A DNA stretch of 64,000 nt from Bacillus sp. ISL-45 (GTDB lineage Bacteria > Bacillota > Bacilli > Bacillales > Cytobacillaceae). A program made the position numbers and the translations under genes. Shown here piece after piece: positions 42,824 through 51,184 of the stretch. Positions within the stretch are counted from its first letter, which is position 1. Each line of letters begins with the position of its first letter. The stretch lies in contig NZ_JAGGQQ010000012.1 in NCBI RefSeq assembly GCF_018613195.1, forward strand, positions 1 to 64,000, given 5' to 3'. Under the pieces are notes generated by a model, which did no database searches, was not told where the DNA came from, and was given only the letters and a program-made list of their open reading frames with translations.

Positions 42824-44079
42824 ATATCATAAAGCGGCAAGGTGATCTTAAATTTAGTGCCCTTGTTCAGTTTGCTTTTTACCCCCACTGTGCCGCCCAT
42901 TTCCTGAATGATTTTATTGACGACCATCATCCCGAGACCTGTGCCTTTTTCAGCCTTGGTTGAAAAATAAGGCTCGCCGATTTTTGCTAATTGCTGTGGA
43001 GACATGCCGCATCCCGTATCTTCGATGGTTATGGATACATGGTTATTTGCCATTTCACGGCAGCTGATCACAAGGTCGCCGCCATTTGGCATAGCTTCAA
43101 TGCCATTCTTGATTATATTGAGGATACATTGATGGAATTTGGCAGCTTCACCTGAGACATCCATTCCTGCCATCAAATCCTTTTTTATATTTACAGAAAA
43201 GTGATTGGCATAAGGCAGGATTAATTCAAGAGCTTTTTCGATTTCTTCTTTCACACAGATGGATGATGCCATATTCGATTGTGGTTTTGCGAAATTCAGG
43301 TAATCCTTGATAATTGTTTCTGCACGGTCGAGTTCATCAATTGCTGTATTCAAGTAATAAAGCCTCTTTTTCTCATCTATGCTTGGATCTTTCAACATTT
43401 GTAAAAAACCACGTGTGACTGTAAGCGGATTACGGACCTCATGACTGACACTGGCAGCTAATTGTGACACGACTTCTATCTTATCAGATTTGATTACTGC
43501 TTTATGTAAAAGCTGGTTTTGCATCATGATTTCAATAAAATAAGTGACGGTAAATATCCCTCCGGATAGGGTCAGGCCGTAAAAGAACATGAATTGAAGA
43601 TCGGACGGATGTTTAAACACTGTCGCCTTCATCAGGAAAATGAGGACCGTATAGGTTAGAGCGACCGTCACAACAGTATATAATTTCCTGGTAAGCGGGA
43701 AAGCCCTGAACTTGCTGGATAGATATACGGTTAAAATGGTGATTGTGAGCATGTTGAAAAAATTGATCCATACCCCGTTGCCTCCAAAAGGGATCCTTGC
43801 CAGTACAACGGTTATGAAAAGCATGACGCTTACGGCCGGACCGCCATACAAGCCCCCGATGACGACAGGGATCAATCGGAGGTCGAAGATGAAATCAGTA
43901 CTGCCAATCACCGTAAAATACATACAAAACAGGATTTGAATTCCACCCAGTATTACGATGAGGATCTTGGCGTATTTCCTATATAAATTAGGGAATTTGT
44001 TGACGATAATGTATTGGAACACAAATGTAGTAAACAGGATGAAGATCAGATTCAATACAAGAACTGTTAATTGATCCAT
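42805..44079 (-). CDS. sensor histidine kinase (KinB-like, 5TM-LYT type)
   Basis: A 424-residue membrane sensor kinase. Residues 1-190 hold about six segments of the 5TMR-LYT type (VLNLIFILFTTFVFQYI, then RLIPVVIGGLYGGP). The H-box is AASVSHEVRNPLTVTRGFLQ (about 208-227), the N-box NIIKNGIEAMPNGG, then DTGCGM, and the ATP lid STKAEKGTGLGM. The architecture matches sporulation kinase KinB. No response regulator is adjacent, as for phosphorelay kinases. Confidence 0.9.
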   Translation of the reverse strand: MDQLTVLVLNLIFILFTTFVFQYIIVNKFPNLYRKYAKILIVILGGIQILFCMYFTVIGSTDFIFDLRLIPVVIGGLYGGPAVSVMLFITVVLARIPFGGNGVWINFFNMLTITILTVYLSSKFRAFPLTRKLYTVVTVALTYTVLIFLMKATVFKHPSDLQFMFFYGLTLSGGIFTVTYFIEIMMQNQLLHKAVIKSDKIEVVSQLAASVSHEVRNPLTVTRGFLQMLKDPSIDEKKRLYYLNTAIDELDRAETIIKDYLNFAKPQSNMASSICVKEEIEKALELILPYANHFSVNIKKDLMAGMDVSGEAAKFHQCILNIIKNGIEAMPNGGDLVISCREMANNHVSITIEDTGCGMSPQQLAKIGEPYFSTKAEKGTGLGMMVVNKIIQEMGGTVGVKSKLNKGTKFKITLPLYDIEKRET

Positions 44080-44441
44080 AGTCTAAATCTCCAGTCGACA
44101 AGGAGCCACCTGCTCCAATCAAATGATAATTTAACGAAAAAGATAAATTATTCAAATATATTACTTTTACTTTAACACAAAATGAATTATAGTTGCTTTT
44201 TTTTTACCTTAAAGTGGATGTCTAGTGGCAACTGAAAGAGTTCACTGTTGCCATACTATTTTTCAAGTGTTGGGCGGTATAATCTAAAGTTTTCCCATGA
44301 AAATTCAAGGTTTATGTACAAAATAGTGTCAAGGCATTAATACATTCTTCGGCTAAAACCAGACAGCTAAAAGCGGATAATTGGCTACGCCTCATGGCTT
44401 GGCGTTATACTAATTTTACAAAATACTTAAGGAGGTAAAAA
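44080..44441. other. intergenic region upstream of the UGA-containing glutaredoxin gene
   Basis: AT-rich region. A GGCAAC...GTTGCC inverted repeat lies at about 44226-44252. A weak promoter-like TTGGCT with TTATAC about 18 nt on lies near 44381-44410. No other gene or known RNA is recognised. Confidence 0.35.
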
Positions 44442-44723
44442 ATGACCAAAAGCTCATTAACTGTATTCACTCGGCCAATGTGAACAGACTGCCGGGACGC
44501 GAAGGAGTTTCTTTCGCAGAATCATATACCTTATGAAGAAATCAATGTCCAGGGTGACCCTGAACAGGAGAAGAAACTTAAAGAGCAGACGGGTACTGCG
44601 ATTGTACCAGCTTTTATTTTTACAAGCACGAAGCTCTTTTTTATGAAGGATAAAAAGGTTTTGATCGGATTTGAAAATAACAGGAGCGAAATAGAAAAAC
44701 TGGTTGAAAATTTGAAGCAGTAG
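44442..44723 (+). CDS. candidate selenoprotein: glutaredoxin-like protein with UGA at the first active-site Cys
   Basis: The frame has AAGGAGG 6-7 nt before the ATG, reads MTKSSLTVFTRPM, then TGA at 44481-44483 (codon 14), then TDCRDAKEFLSQNHIPYEEI and stays open to TAG at 44721, 93 codons in all. With the UGA read as selenocysteine the active site is U-T-D-C, exactly where glutaredoxin-like proteins have CxxC. The cis-proline stretch GTAIVPAFIF and KVLIGFENN follow as expected for the fold. A hairpin of SECIS geometry begins 15 nt after the UGA. A strong terminator follows and a cystine transporter gene is next. The alternative is a nonsense mutation of TGC/TGT. The selA, selB, selC and selD genes are not in this window. 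Confidence 0.75.
44481..44517 (+). promoter_or_regulatory. candidate bacterial SECIS element
   Basis: After UGA (44481-44483), GCGAAGG (44499-44505) pairs with CTTTCGC (44511-44517) in a 7-bp stem containing one G:T, leaving loop AGTTT. There are 22 nt between UGA and loop, and a G occurs within the first two loop bases, as in published models of bacterial SECIS hairpins. It lies inside the coding frame, as bacterial SECIS elements do. Confidence 0.6.
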
Positions 44724-44732
44724 AAAGACAGG

Positions 44733-44767
44733 GGAGGGTTCCGATGATGCATCGGAACCCTCTTTTT
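44733..44767 (+). terminator. terminator of the glutaredoxin-like gene
   Basis: GAGGGTTCCGAT and ATCGGAACCCTC form a 12-bp stem followed by TTTTT. Confidence 0.92.
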
Positions 44768-44864
44768 CTATCGAGACAAAATTTCTCTGACATGGAACTA
44801 TTCAGACCAACATAAATTATAATATATAAACCTATGAGAAGGAGGATCACAATTTAAATCCGAG

Positions 44865-44893
44865 TTGACTTATAAGAATACATGAATTATATT
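44865..44893 (+). promoter_or_regulatory. promoter of the cystine transporter
   Basis: TTGACT (44865-44870) and TATATT (44888-44893) are 17 nt apart, 33 nt before the start codon. Confidence 0.65.
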
Positions 44894-44925
44894 ATTCGAG
44901 AAAGATAAATTAGGGGGGAAAGACA

Positions 44926-46314
44926 GTGACCACTGGACTTGTTATTTTAAATATTGCAGTTATGCTAGGCATTATTGCTTTTCTATTTTACATGCAAAAG
45001 AAACATGTCTCTTTTTCTAAAAGAGTATTTATTGCGCTCGGAATCGGGATCATCTTCGGTTTCGCACTGCAATTCATTTACGGAGCGGGTTCCGAAATTA
45101 TTACAAAAAGTACTGACTGGTTCTCGATTATCGGAAGCGGTTATGTAAAGTTCCTGCAAATGATTGTTATGCCGCTAGTATTCATATCCATTTTGGCAGC
45201 TTTCACAAAGCTGAAGCTGACGAATAACATCGGTAAAATCAGTACATTGATTCTGGGCCTGCTGGTTGGCACAACGGCTGTAGCGGCTGCTGTAGGGATT
45301 GCCACTGCCGTCGGTTTCGACCTTGAAGCGGTACAAATCACGCAGGGTGAGGCAGAACAGGCACGTGCAGAAAAGCTCGAGGAAACATATGGAGGAATCG
45401 AGGGGCGTACGATGCCGCAGCAAATTCTGGACCTCCTGCCAGCTAACCCATTCCTGGACTTCACAGGAGCAAGACCAACTTCGACGATTTCAGTTGTAAT
45501 TTTCGCTGCGTTCCTAGGAATCGCTTACCTTGGTGTCAGGAGAAAGTCCCCGGATCAGGCAGAGCTTTTTGCGAAGATCGTTGATGCTTTCTACGCGGTC
45601 ATCATGAGGGTGGTCACGCTGATCCTGCGCCTGACTCCATATGGAGTTCTTGCCATCATGACAAAGACGGTTGCCTTAAGTGATTTTGACGCAATTTTAA
45701 AACTAGGTAAATTCGTAGCAGCTTCTTATGTTGCGCTTGCAATCATGTTCATCATCCATTTGTTATTACTGACGATTGCTGGTTTAAATCCAGTCACGTA
45801 TGTTAAAAAAGCATTTCCTGTTCTCGCGTTTGCTTTCACTTCAAGAACGAGTGCCGGGGCATTGCCGTTAAATATCAAAACTCAGCGCTCTCTAGGAGTA
45901 CCTGAAGGGATTGCGAACTTTGCCGGTTCCTTCGGCTTATCGATCGGGCAAAACGGATGCGCCGGGATTTATCCTGCGATGCTGGCAGTCATGATTGCAC
46001 CGTCGGTTGGTGTTGACCCATTGACGCCTTCATTCATCGCAACCGTGATCGCGATCGTAGCCATCAGCTCATTCGGAGTTGCCGGAGTCGGTGGTGGCGC
46101 GACATTTGCGGCGCTACTAGTTCTTTCAGCGTTGAACCTGCCGGTTGCTCTTGCTGGGTTGCTGATTTCCATCGAACCATTGATTGATATGGGGCGTACC
46201 GCTGTAAATGTGAGCGGCTCGATGACTTCGGGTATCCTCACAAGCAGAATCACTAAAGAAATTGATTCATCTACCTATACAGATATGAATCAAAAAATTG
46301 AAGCAGAAGCTTGA
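44926..46314 (+). CDS. tcyP: L-cystine:cation symporter TcyP
   Basis: A 462-residue dicarboxylate/amino-acid:cation symporter of the TcyP branch, which imports cystine. KFLQMIVMPLVFISILAAF (about residues 84-102), FAFTSRTSAGALPLNIKTQ (about 304-322) and QNGCAGIYPAMLAVM (about 343-357) are signatures. Start GTG with GGGGGG upstream. The neighbour is the UGA-containing glutaredoxin-like gene, and both concern thiol or selenol chemistry, but each has its own promoter or terminator. Confidence 0.93.
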   Translation: MTTGLVILNIAVMLGIIAFLFYMQKKHVSFSKRVFIALGIGIIFGFALQFIYGAGSEIITKSTDWFSIIGSGYVKFLQMIVMPLVFISILAAFTKLKLTNNIGKISTLILGLLVGTTAVAAAVGIATAVGFDLEAVQITQGEAEQARAEKLEETYGGIEGRTMPQQILDLLPANPFLDFTGARPTSTISVVIFAAFLGIAYLGVRRKSPDQAELFAKIVDAFYAVIMRVVTLILRLTPYGVLAIMTKTVALSDFDAILKLGKFVAASYVALAIMFIIHLLLLTIAGLNPVTYVKKAFPVLAFAFTSRTSAGALPLNIKTQRSLGVPEGIANFAGSFGLSIGQNGCAGIYPAMLAVMIAPSVGVDPLTPSFIATVIAIVAISSFGVAGVGGGATFAALLVLSALNLPVALAGLLISIEPLIDMGRTAVNVSGSMTSGILTSRITKEIDSSTYTDMNQKIEAEA

Positions 46315-46326
46315 GGAGAAAAAGTC

Positions 46327-46365
46327 AGCGCCTTGGTCAGCCTCGACAAGCGCTAGAGCTAGAAA
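46327..46365. repeat. fragment of the AGCGCC/GGCGCT-type intergenic repeat
   Basis: CAGCGCCTTGG...CGACAAGCGCTAGAGCT resembles the ends of the large composite repeat at 53.5 kb. It lies between tcyP and its terminator. Confidence 0.6.
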
Positions 46366-46393
46366 GTAAGCAAAGTACAAAAGGTGATTATTA

Positions 46394-46430
46394 AGAAAGC
46401 CAGCCAAGGAAACCTTGGCTGGCTTTCTGC
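46394..46430. terminator. terminator between tcyP and the YitT-family gene
   Basis: AGAAAGCCAGCCAAGG and CCTTGGCTGGCTTTCT form a 16-bp perfect stem. The T-run is short on both sides. Confidence 0.8.
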
Positions 46431-46453
46431 ATTAATTTTGACTCGAAAAATAA

Positions 46454-47029
46454 TTAATGAACAATACCCCTTTTAATCACACACAATGAGGTCATTACTC
46501 CCACACAGGTAATCGTAAGCAACGAAAAAATGAATTTTTCCATTCCAATTATCTTCAACCCTGATAAAACTACAATTCCATCTATTAGGAAAATCAAGAT
46601 TCCGACATTAACCGGAAAAAATTTATGCAGCAATTGCGCTAATAAATCCGTCCCGCCAGTGCTCGTTTCGTAGCGGAGCATCAAGCCGATTCCGCATCCG
46701 ACCAATACTCCTCCCAGGATTGCGCTTGAGAAGATGCCCATGTGAATACCTTTTTCAACAGGAGCGAATAGATCGATGAAAAAGCTTGATACCAATAAAC
46801 CATTCAAGCTATGAAAAAAGTATTTCCGTTCCAATATCCAAGCCAATACGTATAGAGGGATACTCAGGAGGATCATCGTAAGGCCCGTGGGAAACCCATA
46901 AAAATAGTGAATGATCAACCCAATGCCAATCATGCCGCCGTCCAGGAGATGGTGTGGGACGAGAAAACCATTCACCCCAACTCCAAGCAATATGCTTCCG
47001 ACAAGTACAGCAAGAACTTTTCCTGTCAT
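46454..47029 (-). CDS. short YitT-family membrane protein
   Basis: A 191-residue membrane protein of the YitT/DUF161 group with five segments (VLAVLVGSILLGVGVNGF at the start, STGGTDLLAQLLHKFF near residues 123-138). It lacks the C-terminal DUF2179 domain present in longer YitT proteins. The ribosome site is poor. Function unknown. Confidence 0.83.
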   Translation of the reverse strand: MTGKVLAVLVGSILLGVGVNGFLVPHHLLDGGMIGIGLIIHYFYGFPTGLTMILLSIPLYVLAWILERKYFFHSLNGLLVSSFFIDLFAPVEKGIHMGIFSSAILGGVLVGCGIGLMLRYETSTGGTDLLAQLLHKFFPVNVGILIFLIDGIVVLSGLKIIGMEKFIFSLLTITCVGVMTSLCVIKRGIVH

Positions 47030-47149
47030 CCTAAATCACCAGCCTTGTCCTTCTCCCATTATTTCTATGTAAAAAGACAAGCATTAGAACTCAGAGCAAA
47101 ACGTAATATTCACATTAAATGGAACTGATCTACAAGTATTATTTTTGCA

Positions 47150-47186
47150 GAAAAAATAAACAGAACCTGCCATAGGCAAGTTCTGT
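47150..47186 (-). terminator. terminator of the second purine permease
   Basis: On the minus strand ACAGAACTTGCC and GGCAGGTTCTGT pair around TAT, followed by a T-rich run. Confidence 0.82.
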
Positions 47187-47200
47187 CTGGTTTCAATATG

Positions 47201-48502
47201 TTAGTGAGGCAGGAATGCGAGCTGGTAAAAGAACAGCACTGCAAAAACGTAAAGCAGCGGGTGAACATCACGCCATTGTCCTTTTACAACTTTCAGTAAA
47301 GGATAGGAAATGAATCCAAGGGCGATTCCGGTTGCGATGCTTGATGTAAGCGGCATGCTCAGGATGATCAGGAAAGCAGGGAAGGCTTCATCAAGTTCAT
47401 CCCAGCTTATTTGAGAGATGCTTCCCATCATCAGGCTTCCGACAATGATCAATGCCGGAGCAGTAATTGCTGACAATCCGGAAACCGCGCTTACCAGCGG
47501 CCCGAAGAAAGCAGCGGCGATGAACAGTCCTGCCACCGTTAGCGAGGTAAGACCAGTACGTCCTCCTGCAGCAACCCCTGAAGATGATTCAATGTAAGCC
47601 GTCGTCGGGCTTGTTCCGAACATGGCACCCGCAGCAGTGGCGATCGAGTCAGAAAGCAGGGCTTCTCTTGCGCGCGGCATCGTATTTCCTTTCATCAATC
47701 CAGCCTGGTGGGCTACACCGATCATTGTTCCGGTAGTATCAAAGATTGTCACCAGGATAAAAGAGAAGACGACAGCGTATAAGCTGTTCTGTATAACATC
47801 CATCAATGCTGTCCACGGATTCAAGACAATCATGCCTTCAGGAAGGGATGGCATCGACATAAAACCTTCCTTGAAATCCAATTGGCCTGTGAGGAAGGCG
47901 ATCAATGCAGTAACGACCATTCCCAGGAAAAGAGCGCCGTTAACCTTTAGTACCATTAAGACAAGCGTGATGGCCAGGCCCATTAAAGCAAGCAGCGCAG
48001 ATGGTGAATGCAGGTCACCTAGTCCAACAAGATTTGACGGGTGGTCGGTGATGATCCCTGTCAGGCGCAAGCCGATAAAAGCAATGAACAGGCCAATGCC
48101 TGCTGTGATACCATGCTTTAAGTTGGCCGGGATGGCTTCAATTAATTTTTCGCGGAAAGGAGTCAAAGACAAGATAACAAATATTAAACCCGCGATGAAA
48201 ACAGCAGCGAACGCAGTCTCATATGAAATGTTCTGGTTATTGCCGACAACAGAATAGGCAAAGTAAGCATTCAGCCCCATACCCGGAGCGATTGCGATTG
48301 GATAATTAGCAAATAAGGCCATCCAAAGCGTACCAATCACCGCAGCGATGATTGTCGCTGTGAAAACTTGTTCAAAGGGAACACCGGCATCAGCGAGAAT
48401 AATAGGATTGACCACGACGATATAAACCATAGTGAAAAAAGTCGTTAAGCCGGCCATCATTTCTGTTTTTATATTCGTGTTGTTCTCTTTTAATTTAAAC
48501 AT
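47201..48502 (-). CDS. NCS2-family hypoxanthine/guanine permease, paralogue 2
   Basis: A 433-residue permease of the same NCS2/AzgA-like family as the gene at 33837, with MMAGLTTFFTMVYIVVVNP, IAIAPGMGLNAYFAYSV (about residues 71-87) and ILVTIFDTTGTMIGVAHQAG (about 247-266). GGAGG lies 5 nt before the ATG at 48502. Unlike its paralogue it has no riboswitch; a promoter with PurR-box-like sequences lies upstream instead, suggesting different purine control. Confidence 0.93.
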   Translation of the reverse strand: MFKLKENNTNIKTEMMAGLTTFFTMVYIVVVNPIILADAGVPFEQVFTATIIAAVIGTLWMALFANYPIAIAPGMGLNAYFAYSVVGNNQNISYETAFAAVFIAGLIFVILSLTPFREKLIEAIPANLKHGITAGIGLFIAFIGLRLTGIITDHPSNLVGLGDLHSPSALLALMGLAITLVLMVLKVNGALFLGMVVTALIAFLTGQLDFKEGFMSMPSLPEGMIVLNPWTALMDVIQNSLYAVVFSFILVTIFDTTGTMIGVAHQAGLMKGNTMPRAREALLSDSIATAAGAMFGTSPTTAYIESSSGVAAGGRTGLTSLTVAGLFIAAAFFGPLVSAVSGLSAITAPALIIVGSLMMGSISQISWDELDEAFPAFLIILSMPLTSSIATGIALGFISYPLLKVVKGQWRDVHPLLYVFAVLFFYQLAFLPH

Positions 48503-48510
48503 GAGTTCCT

Positions 48511-48572
48511 CCAAAATACGAACGATTTTTAAACACAATAAATATAATATTCGTTTTTAAGGAGTTTTACAA
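48511..48572 (-). promoter_or_regulatory. promoter with PurR-box-like pair
   Basis: On the minus strand TTGTAA (48567-48572) and TATTAT (48544-48549) are 17 nt apart. Two divergent sequences resembling the PurR box (core CGAAC) flank the -10: AAAAACGAATATT and, facing it, the complement AAATACGAACGAT. Each differs from AWWWCCGAACWWT at about two positions. Confidence 0.45.
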
Positions 48573-48623
48573 GGGGGAATTTAAAGAAAATCAAATAATT
48601 AAGGTTAGAGGAGTTATTTTCAT

Positions 48624-48800
48624 AGGGTGACGATCATGAGCTTATTGTACCCTTATGCGAGAGGGTTTATTACAAAGGGTACCTATTAAGCTGAAAGATA
48701 CCCTTATGCAATGGAATGCTTCACTATGAGGGTACCGATCAAGCTGAAAGATACCCTTATGCAATGGAATGCTTCCCTATAAGGGTACCGTTCTTACCCG
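48624..48800. repeat. tandem array of 52-53 bp hairpin units (about 3.3 copies)
   Basis: AGGGTRCC/AC blocks start at 48624, 48676, 48729 and 48782. In the two complete units AGGGTACC is followed about 14-15 nt later by GATACCCTTATG, giving an AGGGTA/TACCCT inverted repeat. The linker ATGCAATGGAATGCTTCMCT is shared. The sequence is unrelated to the array at 22.9 kb but has the same period and design. Confidence 0.88.
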
Positions 48801-48876
48801 AAGAATCAGCTTACAGTGGATGAAAAAAGACTGTCGACAAGGAACCAATTAAAGGTTTTGTCTGCAGTCTCTAAAG

Positions 48877-50697
48877 TCACCTTTTTTTAAAATAATCTCT
48901 CGTCAGCAACAAGCCTCCAATGTAAAGCGCTAGTGCGAAGTAAGCAGGCAGCAGGTGGATAAAATTAATATAACCAATATAGAAATGTGTGAAAAGCCCG
49001 GCTGCAAACGCTGGAATTCCTCCAAACAGGAATGTCCTCCATACCCAGGCAGAACCTTCATGGAAACCCCACAGCGAGAGCGTTAAAACCAGAAGGCCAA
49101 CACTGAATAGTGCGCTGCCAAAGCCTGCACGGTCATGGGCGATGACAGGGATCAGTTTCTTGTTCAATTCATTCATTTGGTCTGGTGTCATGCAAATATA
49201 TTTCAGGTCGGTATCGACAAAGACAGATGTCGCTCCAATTGTAGATATCACAATTCCGCCGAGCACAAAAGAGAAACCAAGGATGACAAGCAGAAGCTGG
49301 CCATACACTGCTTTTTTCCAGGAAGAATTGTTAGTGCGATTTTTTGAAGCAGGAGACTGATTGGCTGAGCGTGTCTTTATAAAGCCTGCGATATAAAAAG
49401 GGAGCAGGATGAGCCAGAAGAATCCGTGCAGCCAGTCAAAATAACCAAATCCCAGGAACAGCAAGATTCCAAGGAATCCGGTAATGGCCCCGATATTGAA
49501 AGCTTTTCGTGTCCAGTGGATGCCGTATTTGACGCCATGCCTGGCCAGCTGCATATAGATGTAACCGCCTGAAATCATCGTTCCGGCCAGGGTCATCCGG
49601 TCATGTGACATGAATTTATAAAGATTTGGGTTATAGGCCATCAATTCAAGCCTGGTCATTTGCATGAATGCTTCATCATAGAAGAGGATCACCTTTGTGA
49701 AACTGAAGAATAAGACCGCCGCTCCTCCTATCAGGATGAATAGTCCAAACAGCCAATACCAAATCCAGCCTGGAAGGACTTTTTGCCCGCTTCCCAGTTC
49801 GTCCATGAGCGCCTCGTTGATTCTTTTTGGCAAACCGGGTCCTGAGGCGACATAGCCTCCGGTTAGGAAGACTAGCTCTGCTCCGGCTTCAAACAGGGCG
49901 AGCGCATCGGCAGGCTGTGCAACTCCTCCGGAAGTGATAACAGGTAAATCAATTTCATTTTTTATAAGGTTCAGAGCATGTTTTATTCCAGCTGTTTGCT
50001 GAAGTGGCAAGACCTGTTTGCCGTCCCTTAGAATACGGTCTTCTTCAATCATAAATCCGTCCGTAAATTGGCTTGCTGATTTAAGCTGCAAAATATTGTC
50101 AGCTACCATCGAATGCCTGATCGCTAAAAGGACAGGTTTGTTTCCAAGAACCATTTTTATATGTGTGAGAGCATCGAAGCTTTCAATTGAATCAAACTCA
50201 ATTATGAAGACATCGCCAACATCTTTTAAATGCTCAGCAATGATTAACGATTGCTCGAGCCGAATCAGGATAGGCACTGTCCGTGCATTTGTTAATTTTT
50301 CTTTCGCTGCATTAAGACCTATCGTTTCGGCATGTTCAGGCAGGATCAAGGCATCTTGTGTTTTTGAAAGATATGCTGCTGAGTTTCGCTCTCTCATAAA
50401 TTCGGTAATCGGACCAACTTCAATTGAACCAAAGCCAAGATTTGGGAAAGCTTTGATCCCTGACAATCTCGGGTCTATCTTCCCGCTTAACCCAACCGGG
50501 CTATCGAAATGAAGTCCAAAAAGATTTCGCGACAATTTTTGCGAGGGAGACATATGCCCAAGAAATTCGATGAATGGCCTGCCACCGGGTAGCTGTGAAA
50601 GGAGGGACATCCCGCGATGAATGAATTCCCGTCCTGTGTTCCCTGGCAAAATAGGCAGCCATGGTTTAAATAATGGGTGATAGGACCAATCAGGCAT
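48877..50697 (-). CDS. dihydroorotate-dehydrogenase-like barrel fused to a membrane domain
   Basis: A 606-residue protein in two parts. Residues about 50-305 form a flavin TIM barrel resembling quinone-dependent DHODH: FGLHFDSPVGLSGKIDP, GFGSIEVGPIT, DLPVITSGGVAQPADALALF and GAELVFLTGGYVASGP. Residues about 310-606 hold seven or more membrane segments (GWIWYWLFGLFILIGGAAVL onward) that I do not recognise. GGAGGTC precedes the ATG. Usual DHODH motifs such as the catalytic Ser and NxSSPN are not evident, so it may not make orotate. It stands alone, away from pyr genes. Confidence 0.8.
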   Translation of the reverse strand: MPDWSYHPLFKPWLPILPGNTGREFIHRGMSLLSQLPGGRPFIEFLGHMSPSQKLSRNLFGLHFDSPVGLSGKIDPRLSGIKAFPNLGFGSIEVGPITEFMRERNSAAYLSKTQDALILPEHAETIGLNAAKEKLTNARTVPILIRLEQSLIIAEHLKDVGDVFIIEFDSIESFDALTHIKMVLGNKPVLLAIRHSMVADNILQLKSASQFTDGFMIEEDRILRDGKQVLPLQQTAGIKHALNLIKNEIDLPVITSGGVAQPADALALFEAGAELVFLTGGYVASGPGLPKRINEALMDELGSGQKVLPGWIWYWLFGLFILIGGAAVLFFSFTKVILFYDEAFMQMTRLELMAYNPNLYKFMSHDRMTLAGTMISGGYIYMQLARHGVKYGIHWTRKAFNIGAITGFLGILLFLGFGYFDWLHGFFWLILLPFYIAGFIKTRSANQSPASKNRTNNSSWKKAVYGQLLLVILGFSFVLGGIVISTIGATSVFVDTDLKYICMTPDQMNELNKKLIPVIAHDRAGFGSALFSVGLLVLTLSLWGFHEGSAWVWRTFLFGGIPAFAAGLFTHFYIGYINFIHLLPAYFALALYIGGLLLTRDYFKKR

Positions 50698-50846
50698 AAT
50701 GACCTCCAGATTTTATGGCTTTATCTTTATTCTATCGTACTTTATCATTTCCGGGACAGATAGCCCATTTAATTCTCATGTGCGAATAAAAAGAAATACT
50801 TCAAGCTAAAATAGGGGAGAAAAAAATGATTGCGGAGGTAACAAAC

Positions 50847-51029
50847 ATGGATTTGAATCGTGTAAAACAAATACTCTCATCATCAGCGGAAATAGATGTC
50901 ACTTATAACGGTGCATCTGTGTGGATTGATCATTTAAATGAAGATGGACGCACCGCGACTGTCCACCTGCGCGGGCCGCTGGAAGAAAGGACAACTGTCG
51001 AAATTACCGAGCTTCACGAGAGATCTTAA
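50847..51029 (+). CDS. sspH: H-type small acid-soluble spore protein, paralogue 2
   Basis: A 60-residue SspH-family protein (MDLNRVKQILSSSAEIDVTY, then VWIDHLNEDGRTATVHL). GGAGG is 7-8 nt before the ATG at 50847, chosen over an in-frame ATG seven codons upstream that precedes the ribosome site. GAATA and CTAAAATA about 17 nt apart upstream suggest SigG control. Diverged from the copy at 42610. Confidence 0.9.
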   Translation: MDLNRVKQILSSSAEIDVTYNGASVWIDHLNEDGRTATVHLRGPLEERTTVEITELHERS

Positions 51030-51184
51030 GCACCGTCCCTCTATAAAGACTATATGGACGCAGACCGCCGGAATGCAAAATAGTGTACGGCGGTTTTTCT
51101 CTATGGCACAATACTTATAATACCAATAGTGGTTTATCTGCTATAAAAGAGAGGTATTTTTTAAAATCGAAAGGAGAGATGAAA

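Noticed and set aside
44442-44480. Reading the glutaredoxin-like gene as a simple short peptide ending at TGA
   Set aside because: The frame beyond TGA keeps a full, well-formed glutaredoxin-like sequence and a terminator, so the gene clearly extends to 44723 whether or not the UGA is decoded.
45141-45464. Minus-strand frames inside tcyP and other large genes
   Set aside because: They are antisense shadows of strongly conserved plus-strand genes and lack ribosome sites.
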